The position numbers and the translations under genes were made by a program. Under the pieces are notes generated by a model, which was given only the letters and a program-made list of their open reading frames with translations, was not told the origin of the DNA and searched no databases. From Bradyrhizobium stylosanthis (GTDB taxonomy: Bacteria; Pseudomonadota; Alphaproteobacteria; Rhizobiales; Xanthobacteraceae): a stretch of DNA of 64,000 bases. Shown here piece by piece: positions 50,323 to 57,772 of this stretch; the first letter of the stretch is position 1, and the number at the start of each line of letters is the position of its first letter. Location: assembly GCF_001641335.1 (NCBI RefSeq), contig NZ_LVEM01000003.1, positions 667,225-731,224 on the forward strand, written 5' to 3'.

Positions 50323-50739
50323 ATGGTCCGGGGCTCCATCACATTGATCGTACTGGCATTGGTTATGCCGTCGCTTGCGGCGGCGGAGACCATGAGCTTT
50401 GGCGATTCGATCGGGAAGCTGGCGGCGAGCTGCGGCGCGGAAATCGTCGCCAATTGCCGCGGCGTCAACCCGGATTCGACCCGGCTGAAGGAATGCCTGT
50501 CGCGCAACCGCGACGTGCTCTCGCCGCAATGCGCGAGCGACTATTTCGGCGTCTTCGACGCCATCCAGAAGCGTGTTGCCGCGCGCGTCACGGTGGCGAA
50601 TGCCTGCCAGCGCGAGATCGTCAAGGTCTGCGGCGGCTCGACCAAGGAGACCAGCAAGTCGATCCCCTGCCTGGTCTCGACGCCCAAGGGCATCAGCAAC
50701 AACTGCCTGAAGGCCGTCGACGACGCGGGGTATCGCTGA
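50323..50739 (+). CDS. Exported protein with two Cys-rich GLG1-type repeats
   Basis: 138-residue periplasmic protein. The start at 50323 (MVRGSITLIVLALVMPSLAAAE) gives a signal peptide; a TTG at 50287 is also possible. Eight cysteines lie in two similar blocks, CGAEIVANCRGVNPDSTRLK with ECLSRNRDVLSPQC, and CQREIVKVCGGSTKETSK with SIPCLVSTPKGISNNC. This is the Cys-rich GLG1 pattern (C-x7-C-xn-C-L-x8/9-C), so four disulfides are expected. The function of such repeats in bacteria is unknown. Its stop overlaps the start of the OmpA-like gene (TGATG), so the two are translationally coupled and may act together at the envelope. Confidence 0.8.
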   Translation: MVRGSITLIVLALVMPSLAAAETMSFGDSIGKLAASCGAEIVANCRGVNPDSTRLKECLSRNRDVLSPQCASDYFGVFDAIQKRVAARVTVANACQREIVKVCGGSTKETSKSIPCLVSTPKGISNNCLKAVDDAGYR

Positions 50740-51407
50740 TGCGCGCGTCCAGGGTCGCCCTCACGCTCGGTATGACTTTTGGCTTGGCACTGCTTGCGGG
50801 CGCAGCACGCGCGCAGACGGCGGCGCCGACCCGCGACGACATCGTCGGCAAGCTGAGCCACTTCGAAGAGGCCGGCGAGGTCGATATTCCCGCGCTGAAG
50901 ACGCAGGTGATGGAACGCGCCAAGGCCAGGATCAAGAACGACCCGGGTCCGGTGAACCGGCCGCCGATCGCGCCCGACCTCGCCAAGCTGCCTACCTTCA
51001 ACGCGCAGATCCAGTTCGACGCCGACACGCCGATCATCCAGCCGGCGTCCTACCAGACCGTCGGCCGCATCGCGGATGCGCTGGTTCACTCCTCGCTGCT
51101 GCCCTACACCTTCCTGATCGTCGGCCACGTCGAGTCCAATACGAAGACGCGCGAGGCCAACGCGATCCTGAGCCAGCGCCGCGCCGACGCGATCCGCGAC
51201 GTGCTGGTGAACACGTTCAAGATCTCGACCAAGCGGCTGCATCCGATCGGCCTTGGCGAGGAGCAGTTCCTCGACCGTGCCAAGCCGACGTCGGCGGTCA
51301 ACGGTCAGCTGCAGATCCTGACCTATGCCAAGATACCCGAGGATGCGCCTGCGCATCCGGCTGCGGCACCTGCGCCTGCGGCGAAAAAGCCCGCCAAGAA
51401 ACGGTGA
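50739..51407 (+). CDS. OmpA-like exported protein
   Basis: 222-residue exported protein with a C-terminal OmpA-type peptidoglycan-binding domain. Residues 1-24 are a signal peptide (VALTLGMTFGLALLAGAARA). The OmpA-like domain starts FNAQIQFDADTPIIQPASYQTVGRIADALV and continues LIVGHVESNTKTREANAILSQRRADAIRDVLVNTFKISTKRLHPIGLGEEQ, with the NAILSQRRA segment of the fold. The tail PAHPAAAPAPAAKKPAKKR is basic and disordered. There is no N-terminal beta-barrel. It overlaps the GLG1-type gene by one base, implying a paired role in envelope or peptidoglycan attachment. Confidence 0.87.
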   Translation: MRASRVALTLGMTFGLALLAGAARAQTAAPTRDDIVGKLSHFEEAGEVDIPALKTQVMERAKARIKNDPGPVNRPPIAPDLAKLPTFNAQIQFDADTPIIQPASYQTVGRIADALVHSSLLPYTFLIVGHVESNTKTREANAILSQRRADAIRDVLVNTFKISTKRLHPIGLGEEQFLDRAKPTSAVNGQLQILTYAKIPEDAPAHPAAAPAPAAKKPAKKR

Positions 51408-51581
51408 GCAGGCGCGGCCTGGCGTCCGGCGGAACCCTTTGAAGTCTTGCCGGTTTTGTGATCTGTCCCACAGCGCGACGGTATGGTTTTGCGCGACAAT
51501 AGCGGCGGTTTGTGCACCGCCCTATCCGGTGCTATAGGCTTTTTTCGTCCTTCCCCCGACCACGTGCAGCATGAGACCAAG

Positions 51582-52100
51582 ATGGGTGGCTTTTTCCAAC
51601 GCCAACTTGCCGTTTACGTCGAGTACCATCGCGATCCCCGGAACACGGCGATGCATGTGATCGGCATTCTCCTGCTGTTCACGGGCGCGGTCATGCCGCT
51701 GACGCTGGTGAAGGTCCCCCTGTTCGGACACGAGTTCAGCCTGGCCGTGATCCTGGCCCTGCCGGTCCTGGTTTACTGGCTGCTGCTCGACGTGGCGCTC
51801 GGGGCCGGCATTCTGGCCGTCTCCATCGTGCTGTTCTCGATCGCGACAGCCATCGCGACCGGGGTCAGCACCGTCGCGATGTGGGCGATTTTCGCCGTCC
51901 TGGTCGGGCTCGGCTTCGCCGCGCAGGCCATCGGCCACAAGGTTTTTGAGGGGCGCGAGGCCTCGCTGTTCACGTTTCCCTCGCATCTTTTGCTCGGACC
52001 GATGTTTGTCATGGCAAAATTATTTATTGCATTGGGCTTCCGTCGCGACCTTGCCGCGATTCTGGCGCCTCTTCCGGCCAATTCCCTTTCAACCCGATAG
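51582..52100 (+). CDS. Mpo1/YGL010w-like (DUF962) membrane protein
   Basis: 172-residue membrane protein of the DUF962 family. The start MGGFFQRQLAVYVEYHRDPRNTAMHVIG is chosen because YxxYH-x3-N-x3-H-x-x-G is the family signature; the His and Asp/Asn residues are the proposed metal ligands. Four helices follow (ILLLFTGAVMPLTLV, LAVILALPVLVYWLLLDVALG, VSIVLFSIATAIATG, TVAMWAIFAVLVGLGFAAQAIGHKVFEG). Yeast Mpo1 is an Fe(II) dioxygenase that shortens 2-hydroxy fatty acids. Activity on 2-hydroxy lipids here is inferred. It is the first gene of a three-gene run. Confidence 0.83.
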   Translation: MGGFFQRQLAVYVEYHRDPRNTAMHVIGILLLFTGAVMPLTLVKVPLFGHEFSLAVILALPVLVYWLLLDVALGAGILAVSIVLFSIATAIATGVSTVAMWAIFAVLVGLGFAAQAIGHKVFEGREASLFTFPSHLLLGPMFVMAKLFIALGFRRDLAAILAPLPANSLSTR

Positions 52101-52129
52101 CTCCAGAAGCGAAACAGCAAACCTTCTTC

Positions 52130-53161
52130 ATGGCTCTCGTACTGGTTACCGGTGGCAGCGGTTTCATCGGACATCATCTCGTAGAAGCGCTCCGCGCCCG
52201 TGGGCAGCGGGTACGCGTGCTCGATGTTCGTCCGCCGGCCGCCGCCAACGCCGAAATCGACTATGTTCATGGCTCCGTGCTGGATAACGCCGCGGTCGAC
52301 ACCGCGCTGGCCGGCGTCGAGCAAGTGTATCACCTCGCCGGCCTGCCCGGCATGTGGGTCGCCAACAAGCAGGACTTCCACGACGTCAATTTCCGCGGCA
52401 CCGAGATCGTGCTCGCGGCGGCGATGAAGCGCGGCGTGTCGCGCTTCCTGCACTGCTCGACGGAATCGATCCTGTTCCCCTACACCGACCTCAACGGTGT
52501 TCCCGCCGAAGAGGCGCTGCAGCCGGCCGACGCGATGCCCGGCGCCTATACAAGGTCGAAGTCGCTCGCGGAGCATCACGCCGCCAAGGCCGCGGCCGAC
52601 GGCTTTCCGCTGGTGATCGGCACGCCGACCATGCCGATCGGCGCTGCCGACCACAATCTGACGCCGCCGACCGCGATGCTCTGGTACTTCCTGCAGAAGA
52701 AGGTGCAGCCGCATCTCAACTTCCTGGTCAATCTCGTCGACGTCCGCGACGTCGCCATGGGCCTCGTGCTGACCATGGAGCGCGGCCGCATCGGCCAGCG
52801 CTACATCCTCGGCGGCGACTGCGTGCCGCTCGGACGGATCCTGCGGATGATGTCGGTGATGAGCGGCCGCCGCCAGTTCCCGGTCGTCGTGCCCGGCAGG
52901 ATCGCCGAGCTGTCCGGCGTCATGCTCGAATACCTGGCCGACAATTTCACGCGCCGGCCGCCCAACGGCACCGCCGAGGGCGTGCGCATCGCGCTGGCCG
53001 CGAACGATCTGTCGATCGGCAAGGCGCGCACCGAACTCGGCTATTCGCCGCGCCCGATCGAACCGGTGCTGCGCGAAACCATCACCCATCTGCTCGCACG
53101 CAACGGCCAGCAGCCCTCCGGCGCCATCGAGCATCACGCGCTCTCCTCGCGCGCGAGCTGA
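52130..53161 (+). CDS. Extended SDR (NAD-dependent epimerase/dehydratase family)
   Basis: 343-residue extended SDR. The Rossmann motif VLVTGGSGFIGHHLVEAL is at residues 3-20; HLAGLPG precedes the catalytic block STES...Y-x3-K, with YTRSKSLAEHH. The long C-terminal part accepts the substrate. The enzyme belongs to the branch that includes steroid/dihydroflavonol reductases and lipid-linked epimerases, so a sugar, steroid or sphingoid substrate are all possible. It lies 29 nt after the DUF962 gene and 27 nt before the ICMT-like gene, so the three are one operon. The function is inferred to be lipid-related. Confidence 0.87.
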   Translation: MALVLVTGGSGFIGHHLVEALRARGQRVRVLDVRPPAAANAEIDYVHGSVLDNAAVDTALAGVEQVYHLAGLPGMWVANKQDFHDVNFRGTEIVLAAAMKRGVSRFLHCSTESILFPYTDLNGVPAEEALQPADAMPGAYTRSKSLAEHHAAKAAADGFPLVIGTPTMPIGAADHNLTPPTAMLWYFLQKKVQPHLNFLVNLVDVRDVAMGLVLTMERGRIGQRYILGGDCVPLGRILRMMSVMSGRRQFPVVVPGRIAELSGVMLEYLADNFTRRPPNGTAEGVRIALAANDLSIGKARTELGYSPRPIEPVLRETITHLLARNGQQPSGAIEHHALSSRAS

Positions 53162-53188
53162 AGCCGCCGCCCAACGCAAAGAACCTTC

Positions 53189-53815
53189 ATGTCCTTCGAT
53201 TTCAGCAAGCTTCTCTCCGTGGCCTGGGGTGGCTGGACCACGGCCTGGCCGACCGAACTCCTGGCCCTGATCTGGCTCGGCTTTCTCGCCAGCTGGGTCG
53301 GCGCCTCGTTCTGGCAGGGGCAGACCAAGAAGCAGGTCATGACGCTGGAATCGCAGCGCTATCGCCTGCCGATCCTGATCGGCGGCATCCTGTACACGCC
53401 TTTTATTGCAGAGCTCATGGGCTGGAAGCCGCTCTGGGTGCTCGGCAACGCCGGCATCACCATCGCCGCGATCCTCTCGGTCGCCGGCATCGCCTTCGCC
53501 TGGTGGGGCCGGCTGCATCTCGGGAAGTTCTGGTCCAACACCATCACCCAGAAGGAAGACCATCGCGTCATCGACACCGGCCCCTATGGCATCGTGCGTC
53601 ACCCGATCTACACCGGGCTGATCTTCGGCATGCTGGTGACCGGCGTTGCGATCGGCCTCGTAACGACGATCCTCGGCGCGATCCTGATCTCGCTCGGCAT
53701 GTGGCAGAAGGGCCGGATGGAAGAGGTGTTCCTGTCGAAGGAGCTCGGCGAGGACGCCTACGGCGCCTATTGCCGCCGCGTGCCGATGATCATCCCGTTC
53801 ACCTCGCCGCGGTGA
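53189..53815 (+). CDS. ICMT/PEMT-like membrane methyltransferase family protein
   Basis: 208-residue membrane protein of the isoprenylcysteine carboxyl methyltransferase-like superfamily. Five helices are visible, and the C-terminal half has the SAM-binding signature: WGRLHLGKFWSNTITQKEDHRVIDTGPYGIVRHPIYTGLIFGML, with RHPIYTG, and EDAYGAYCRRVPMIIP near the end. Bacterial members methylate small lipids or have unknown acceptors. It is the third gene of the Mpo1-like, SDR, ICMT-like operon. The acceptor is not determined. Confidence 0.85.
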   Translation: MSFDFSKLLSVAWGGWTTAWPTELLALIWLGFLASWVGASFWQGQTKKQVMTLESQRYRLPILIGGILYTPFIAELMGWKPLWVLGNAGITIAAILSVAGIAFAWWGRLHLGKFWSNTITQKEDHRVIDTGPYGIVRHPIYTGLIFGMLVTGVAIGLVTTILGAILISLGMWQKGRMEEVFLSKELGEDAYGAYCRRVPMIIPFTSPR

Positions 53816-53841
53816 TTTAGCGGGCGCTTCACACACTCGCA

Positions 53842-53967
53842 GTCGTCCCGGCGAAGGCCGGGACCCATAGCCACAGGCAGTGGTTTGGCGAAGACACGCC
53901 GTTCGGTACGCCCATTTCCACAATCGATAGATTCCGCGGTATGGGTCCCGGCCTTCGCCGGGACGAC
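53842..53967. repeat. Dispersed palindrome, GTCGTCCCGGCGAAGGCCGGGAC family
   Basis: GTCGTCCCGGCGAAGGCCGG near 53842 and CCGGCCTTCGCCGGGACGAC ending at 53967 are the two outer arms, each itself nearly palindromic, around a 75-bp middle. This unit type is common between genes in Bradyrhizobium and relatives. Confidence 0.75.
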
Positions 53968-54069
53968 GCTGGGGAAGCAGTGCGCGACTGCATCACCTCC
54001 GGCGCAAGGAACCGCCCCTCCGCTCACCCGTTACCCTCGACACCTGCACCAATCGCAGAGCATCGAGCC

Positions 54070-54279
54070 ATGTCGGACGCCTACGATTATTTCCGCGCGC
54101 ATGCGATCGCCGCCGTCCGCAAGGCGCGGGCGCTGCCGCCGGGGCGGCCGAAGCAGAAGCAGCGCACGGTGGCGCGGGTCTATCACCTGCTGTCCAAGGA
54201 AGCCGCGCTCGCGCCGAACGTCCATCACCTCGACGATTTTCGCAGTGCCCGGCGGCTGGAGCGGCAGATCGGCCGCTGA
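54070..54279 (+). CDS. Small basic hypothetical protein
   Basis: 69-residue soluble basic protein beginning MSDAYDYFRAHAIAAVRKARALPPG. The chain is rich in Arg and Lys, with GRPKQKQRTVARVYHLLSKEAAL and a C-terminal HLDDFRSARRLERQIGR; a helix is likely. I do not recognise a family. The ribosome-binding site is weak, and the frame is open well upstream through a repeat element, so the start rests on protein sense only. Confidence 0.6.
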   Translation: MSDAYDYFRAHAIAAVRKARALPPGRPKQKQRTVARVYHLLSKEAALAPNVHHLDDFRSARRLERQIGR

Positions 54280-54399
54280 TCTCTCTCCATGCAAATTTGG
54301 TCGGCTGCCATTCCGCAGGAATTGATCCCGCCTGCGTGCCGCACAGGTTGACGTGTGCCCCGTCAGCCAGTTGGATGCGCGCGCAAACAGGGGCTCCTC

Positions 54400-55704
54400 A
54401 TGACATTTTCCAGCATCTTCGCGCAGTTCGTCGCTCTGCTCGGCGGCATCGCGCTGCAATGGCGCAAGCTCTCGGGCACGGTGCCCGCGCCCGCCTGGGG
54501 CCAGACGCCCGCCATTCCCGAGGCGAAGCCGCAAGGCGCGATCCCGACGCTGAAGATGCCGACCGCACGCGGCTGGCGCGATGGCGAGAAGCCGACCGTC
54601 GCGCCCGGCCTCAAGGTCAACGCGTTCGCTGGCGGGCTCGACCATCCGCGCTGGATCGAGGTGCTGCCCAACGGCGACGTGCTGATCGCGGAAGCGACGC
54701 AGATCGCAGGTGCCCCGCGCAGCGTGTTTCACTATGCGATGCAAGCGACGATGCGACGCGCCGCGGCGCTCGGCGTCTCCGCCAACCGCATCACGCTGCT
54801 ACGCGACAAGGACGGCGACGGCGTCGCCGAGCATCGCGGCGCCTTCATGGAAAACCTCAACCAGCCGTTCGGCATGGCACTGGTCGGCGACACCTTCTAT
54901 GTCGGCAACACCGACGGCGTGATGGCGTTTCCGTATGTCGCCAATGCCGACCGCATCACCGCGCCGGGCAAGCGGCTCACGACGTTCAAGCCGAGCGGCC
55001 ACTGGACGCGCAGCCTGCTGGCAAGCCCCGACGGCAAGAAGCTCTATGCCGGTGTCGGCTCGCTCAGCAACATCGCCGAGATGGGCATGGAGGTCGAAGA
55101 AGGCCGCGCCGCGGTCTACGAGCTCGATCTCGCCGCCGGCACGCATCGCATCTTCGGCGCGGGCCTACGCAATCCCGTGGGTCTTGCCTGGGAGCCGAAC
55201 ACGAATGTGCTCTGGACCGTCGTCAACGAGCGCGACGGCCTCGGCGACGAGACGCCGCCCGACTACCTGACCTCGGTGCGCGACGGCGGCTTCTACGGCT
55301 GGCCCTATTGCTACTGGGGCAAGACGGTGGACGATCGCGTGCCGCAGGATGCGGCGATGGTCGCCAAGGCGCTTCAACCCGACTACGCGCTCGGCGGCCA
55401 CACCGCGTCGCTCGGCCTATGCTGGATGCCCGCAGGGACCCTGCCCGGCTTCGGCGACGGCATGGTGATCGGCCAGCACGGCTCGTGGAATCGCAGCACG
55501 CTGTCCGGCTACAAGCTGGTGTTCATCCCGTTCGAGAACGGCAAGCCGTCCGGCCCCGGCCGCGACATCCTGTCGGGCTTCCTGTCCCCGGACGAGAAGG
55601 AATCCTACGGCCGCCCGGTCGGCGTCGTGATCGGACCCGACAAGAAGTCGCTGCTGATGGCCGACGACGTCGGCAACGTGATCTGGCGCGTGACGGGGGC
55701 TTGA
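54400..55704 (+). CDS. PQQ-type sugar (sorbosone) dehydrogenase-like protein
   Basis: 434-residue beta-propeller protein of the glucose/sorbosone dehydrogenase family. The ATG at 54400 follows AGGGG. The N-terminus has one hydrophobic segment (FSSIFAQFVALLGGIALQW) that may be an anchor. The propeller starts VNAFAGGLDHPRWIEVLPNGDVLIAE and has NRITLLRDKDGDGVAEHR, NQPFGMALVGDTFYVGNTDGV, GLRNPVGLAWEPNTNVLWTVVNERDGLGDETPPDYL and VIGQHGSWNRSTLSGYKLVFI; Asp-rich loops could bind Ca2+ with PQQ. It oxidises a sugar in the periplasm and passes electrons to a quinone or cytochrome. It converges on the aspartate dehydrogenase gene with a 3-nt gap. Confidence 0.88.
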   Translation: MTFSSIFAQFVALLGGIALQWRKLSGTVPAPAWGQTPAIPEAKPQGAIPTLKMPTARGWRDGEKPTVAPGLKVNAFAGGLDHPRWIEVLPNGDVLIAEATQIAGAPRSVFHYAMQATMRRAAALGVSANRITLLRDKDGDGVAEHRGAFMENLNQPFGMALVGDTFYVGNTDGVMAFPYVANADRITAPGKRLTTFKPSGHWTRSLLASPDGKKLYAGVGSLSNIAEMGMEVEEGRAAVYELDLAAGTHRIFGAGLRNPVGLAWEPNTNVLWTVVNERDGLGDETPPDYLTSVRDGGFYGWPYCYWGKTVDDRVPQDAAMVAKALQPDYALGGHTASLGLCWMPAGTLPGFGDGMVIGQHGSWNRSTLSGYKLVFIPFENGKPSGPGRDILSGFLSPDEKESYGRPVGVVIGPDKKSLLMADDVGNVIWRVTGA

Positions 55705-55707
55705 GGG

Positions 55708-56523
55708 TTACGTCCCCACGCACAACGTGGCGCGCTGCTTGCGGAGCAGCGCGATCACGGACAGCGCGGTGATCATGCCCGTCTTGGGATTCACCGAGGG
55801 GACGTTCTCGATGCCCATCGAGAACCGCGCCGAATCCGCCTCGACCTCGATGCGGTGAACGTTGCGCGTCACGGTGGGATCGGCCCAGACCTGCATCTGG
55901 GTGCGATCGGGCCCGATACCTGCCAGCGACAGCGCCACGGCGACATTGACGTTCGCCGGAAAACCCTTCGCCGCCTCACGCGCGCTGCCCTCGAACAGTT
56001 TCAGCGGCTCGCGCAGATTGTCGATGTCGATGTTGTTCTGGACGATGAACGGCGCGCCCTTGAGCCCGTCGATCGGTTTGCGCGTCACCATCTTCACCGA
56101 ATGGATGGTGCCGACCGCCGCCGCATTGACGGCATCGAGGCCGATCAGCGCGCCGGTCGGCACGAGGATGCGGCCGCCATTGGCGCGGGCGAGATCGACG
56201 AGATCGAAATTGTCGAGCAATCCGCCGACGCTGACGACGACCGCGGCCCTGCCCCGCTTCACCGCGGGCTCGACGATCGCGCGAAGCTGGCTGCTCGGCG
56301 CGCATTCGACCACGATGTCGGCGGCCTCGCCCAGCTGCTCGAGCGGCAGGATCTGTGGCGGACGGCGCAGGCCGCCGATGAAGGCCTGATGCTTGGCGGG
56401 GTCGCGCACGGCGACGGCCGCGAGCGACAGGCCTTCGATGCCCTGGTCGAGCGCGGTTGCGATCTTGGTGCCGATCGAGCCCAGCCCCGCAATGGCCACC
56501 CGCAATTCGTTCCGATCCGTCAT
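55708..56523 (-). CDS. Aspartate dehydrogenase family protein
   Basis: 271-residue enzyme of the aspartate dehydrogenase (NadX/AspDH) family. The Rossmann motif is VAIAGLGSIGTKIATAL, and the second domain carries VPTGALIGLDAVNAAAVGTIHSVKMVTRKP and PANVNVAVALSLAGIGPDRTQMQVWADPTVTRNVHRIEVEAD, where the His in NVHRIEV is the catalytic acid/base of the family. It converts L-aspartate to iminoaspartate/oxaloacetate using NAD(P). In some bacteria it feeds NAD synthesis, but no nadA/nadC is adjacent. The gene is downstream of the LysR gene with a 37-nt gap and probably in the same unit. Confidence 0.9.
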   Translation of the reverse strand: MTDRNELRVAIAGLGSIGTKIATALDQGIEGLSLAAVAVRDPAKHQAFIGGLRRPPQILPLEQLGEAADIVVECAPSSQLRAIVEPAVKRGRAAVVVSVGGLLDNFDLVDLARANGGRILVPTGALIGLDAVNAAAVGTIHSVKMVTRKPIDGLKGAPFIVQNNIDIDNLREPLKLFEGSAREAAKGFPANVNVAVALSLAGIGPDRTQMQVWADPTVTRNVHRIEVEADSARFSMGIENVPSVNPKTGMITALSVIALLRKQRATLCVGT

Positions 56524-56560
56524 CGCATCACACCTTCTGTCCGCACCAAGTCATAACCGC

Positions 56561-57478
56561 TCAGGCCTCCCGCGCATAGCTGCGCAGGCGCGTCTCCAGC
56601 ACTGCCAGCATGGCATCGCGGGCCGGATCGCGCGAGCCGCGCAGCCAGGCGGCGGCGAGCGGCAGTCGGCCGACGGGGCCGCTCTGCCTCGGCCGGAGCG
56701 GCACGAAGCGCACGCCCGAGACCGCCATCCGCGTGGTCCAGCGCGGCACGATGGCGACACCGAGCCTGGTTGCGACGAGGTTGATGATGGTCTGCTTCTC
56801 GTCGGCGACCTGCACGATGCGCGGCGTCAGCCCGGCCTGCTCGAACAGCTTGACCGTGAGGTCGTGGCTGTGCGGCCGCGAACGGCGGTCCGGCACCAGC
56901 ATTGCCTCGTCGGCGATGTCGGCCAGCGTGATCGATTTGCGCGCGGCCAGGGCGTGCCGCTGCGGGAACGCGACGATGGCGGTCTCCTGCAGCAGGTCGC
57001 GGAATTCGAGCCGCTTGTCGGCGCGATCGGGCGGGCGGACGAAGGCGAGATCGAGCGCGCCGGTCAGGATCTTCGGGAGCAGCCGGACGGTCTTGTCCTC
57101 CAGCAGTTGCACCGCAATCTCCGGATGCCCGGCACGGAAATCGCGCAGCAGCGGCGGCAGCAATCCCGCCGCCGCGCTGTCGATGGCGCCGACCCGCAGC
57201 CGCCGCGCAGCCCCCGCGCGCGAGCGGTTGCGCAGATTGCTCTCGACCGCCTCGACCCTGGCGAGGATGGCGCGGGCATCACGCAGCAGCGTGGTGCCGT
57301 CTTCGGTCAGCGAGACCGCGCGCGTGGTCCGCGCGAACAGGCGCGTGCCGAGGTCCTCCTCCAGCAGCCTGATCTGGCGGCCGAGCGCCGAGGGCAGCAT
57401 CTGCAGCTGCTGCGCCGCGCGGCCGAAATGCAGCTGCTCGGCCGCCGCCACGAAGCATCGGAGCTGATGCAATTCCAT
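56561..57478 (-). CDS. LysR-family regulator, probably of the tartrate/malate locus
   Basis: 305-residue LysR-type regulator. The start MELHQLRCFVAAAEQLHFGRAAQQLQMLPSALGRQIRLLEEDLG follows GGAAGGA and includes the winged helix-turn-helix. The effector domain begins RRLRVGAIDSAAAGLLPPLLRDFRAGHPEIAVQLLEDKTV and has ADEKQTIINLVATRLGVAIVPRW. It is divergent from the MFS gene at 57773 and transcribed with the aspartate dehydrogenase gene. In agrobacterial tartrate operons the first regulator (TtuA) is a LysR protein beside TtuB (MFS) and TtuC, so this gene is the likely counterpart. Confidence 0.9.
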   Translation of the reverse strand: MELHQLRCFVAAAEQLHFGRAAQQLQMLPSALGRQIRLLEEDLGTRLFARTTRAVSLTEDGTTLLRDARAILARVEAVESNLRNRSRAGAARRLRVGAIDSAAAGLLPPLLRDFRAGHPEIAVQLLEDKTVRLLPKILTGALDLAFVRPPDRADKRLEFRDLLQETAIVAFPQRHALAARKSITLADIADEAMLVPDRRSRPHSHDLTVKLFEQAGLTPRIVQVADEKQTIINLVATRLGVAIVPRWTTRMAVSGVRFVPLRPRQSGPVGRLPLAAAWLRGSRDPARDAMLAVLETRLRSYAREA

Positions 57479-57513
57479 CCAATGTCCTTCCGCCCCGCAT
57501 TCCATTCGAGGCC

Positions 57514-57598
57514 GTCATGCCCGGGCTTGTCCCGGGCATCCACGTTCTTCGTGCCGCAAGCAAGATCGTGGATGGCCGGGACAAGCCCGGCCATGACG
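57514..57598. repeat. Dispersed palindrome, GTCATGCCCGGGCTTGTCC family
   Basis: The unit has the same two outer arms as those at 16377 and 34060, GTCATGCCCGGGCTTGTCCC and GGGACAAGCCCGGCCATGAC. It lies in the LysR/MFS divergent gap. Confidence 0.8.
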
Positions 57599-57668
57599 CC
57601 GTGGAAGCTCCTCCCCACGAACACGAGCTCTACATGCGATCGCCCGCCTCGCCGCGGCCTCCCGAGGA

Positions 57669-57689
57669 TTATATCATTTTTTTGTATAA
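57669..57689. promoter_or_regulatory. AT-rich island in the LysR/MFS divergent promoter
   Basis: TTATATCATTTTTTTGTATAA has TTATA and TATAA ends around a T-run and is the only strongly AT-rich spot in the 294-bp gap. It may be the -10 region of the MFS promoter or part of the LysR binding site. Confidence 0.35.
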
Positions 57690-57772
57690 ACCAGCGCCAA
57701 TTGAGTATGCCTCCTGCCCCCGACTAGGCTTGCCACCTCACAACAACAAACCGGTGTTCAGGGGAGGCCAGG

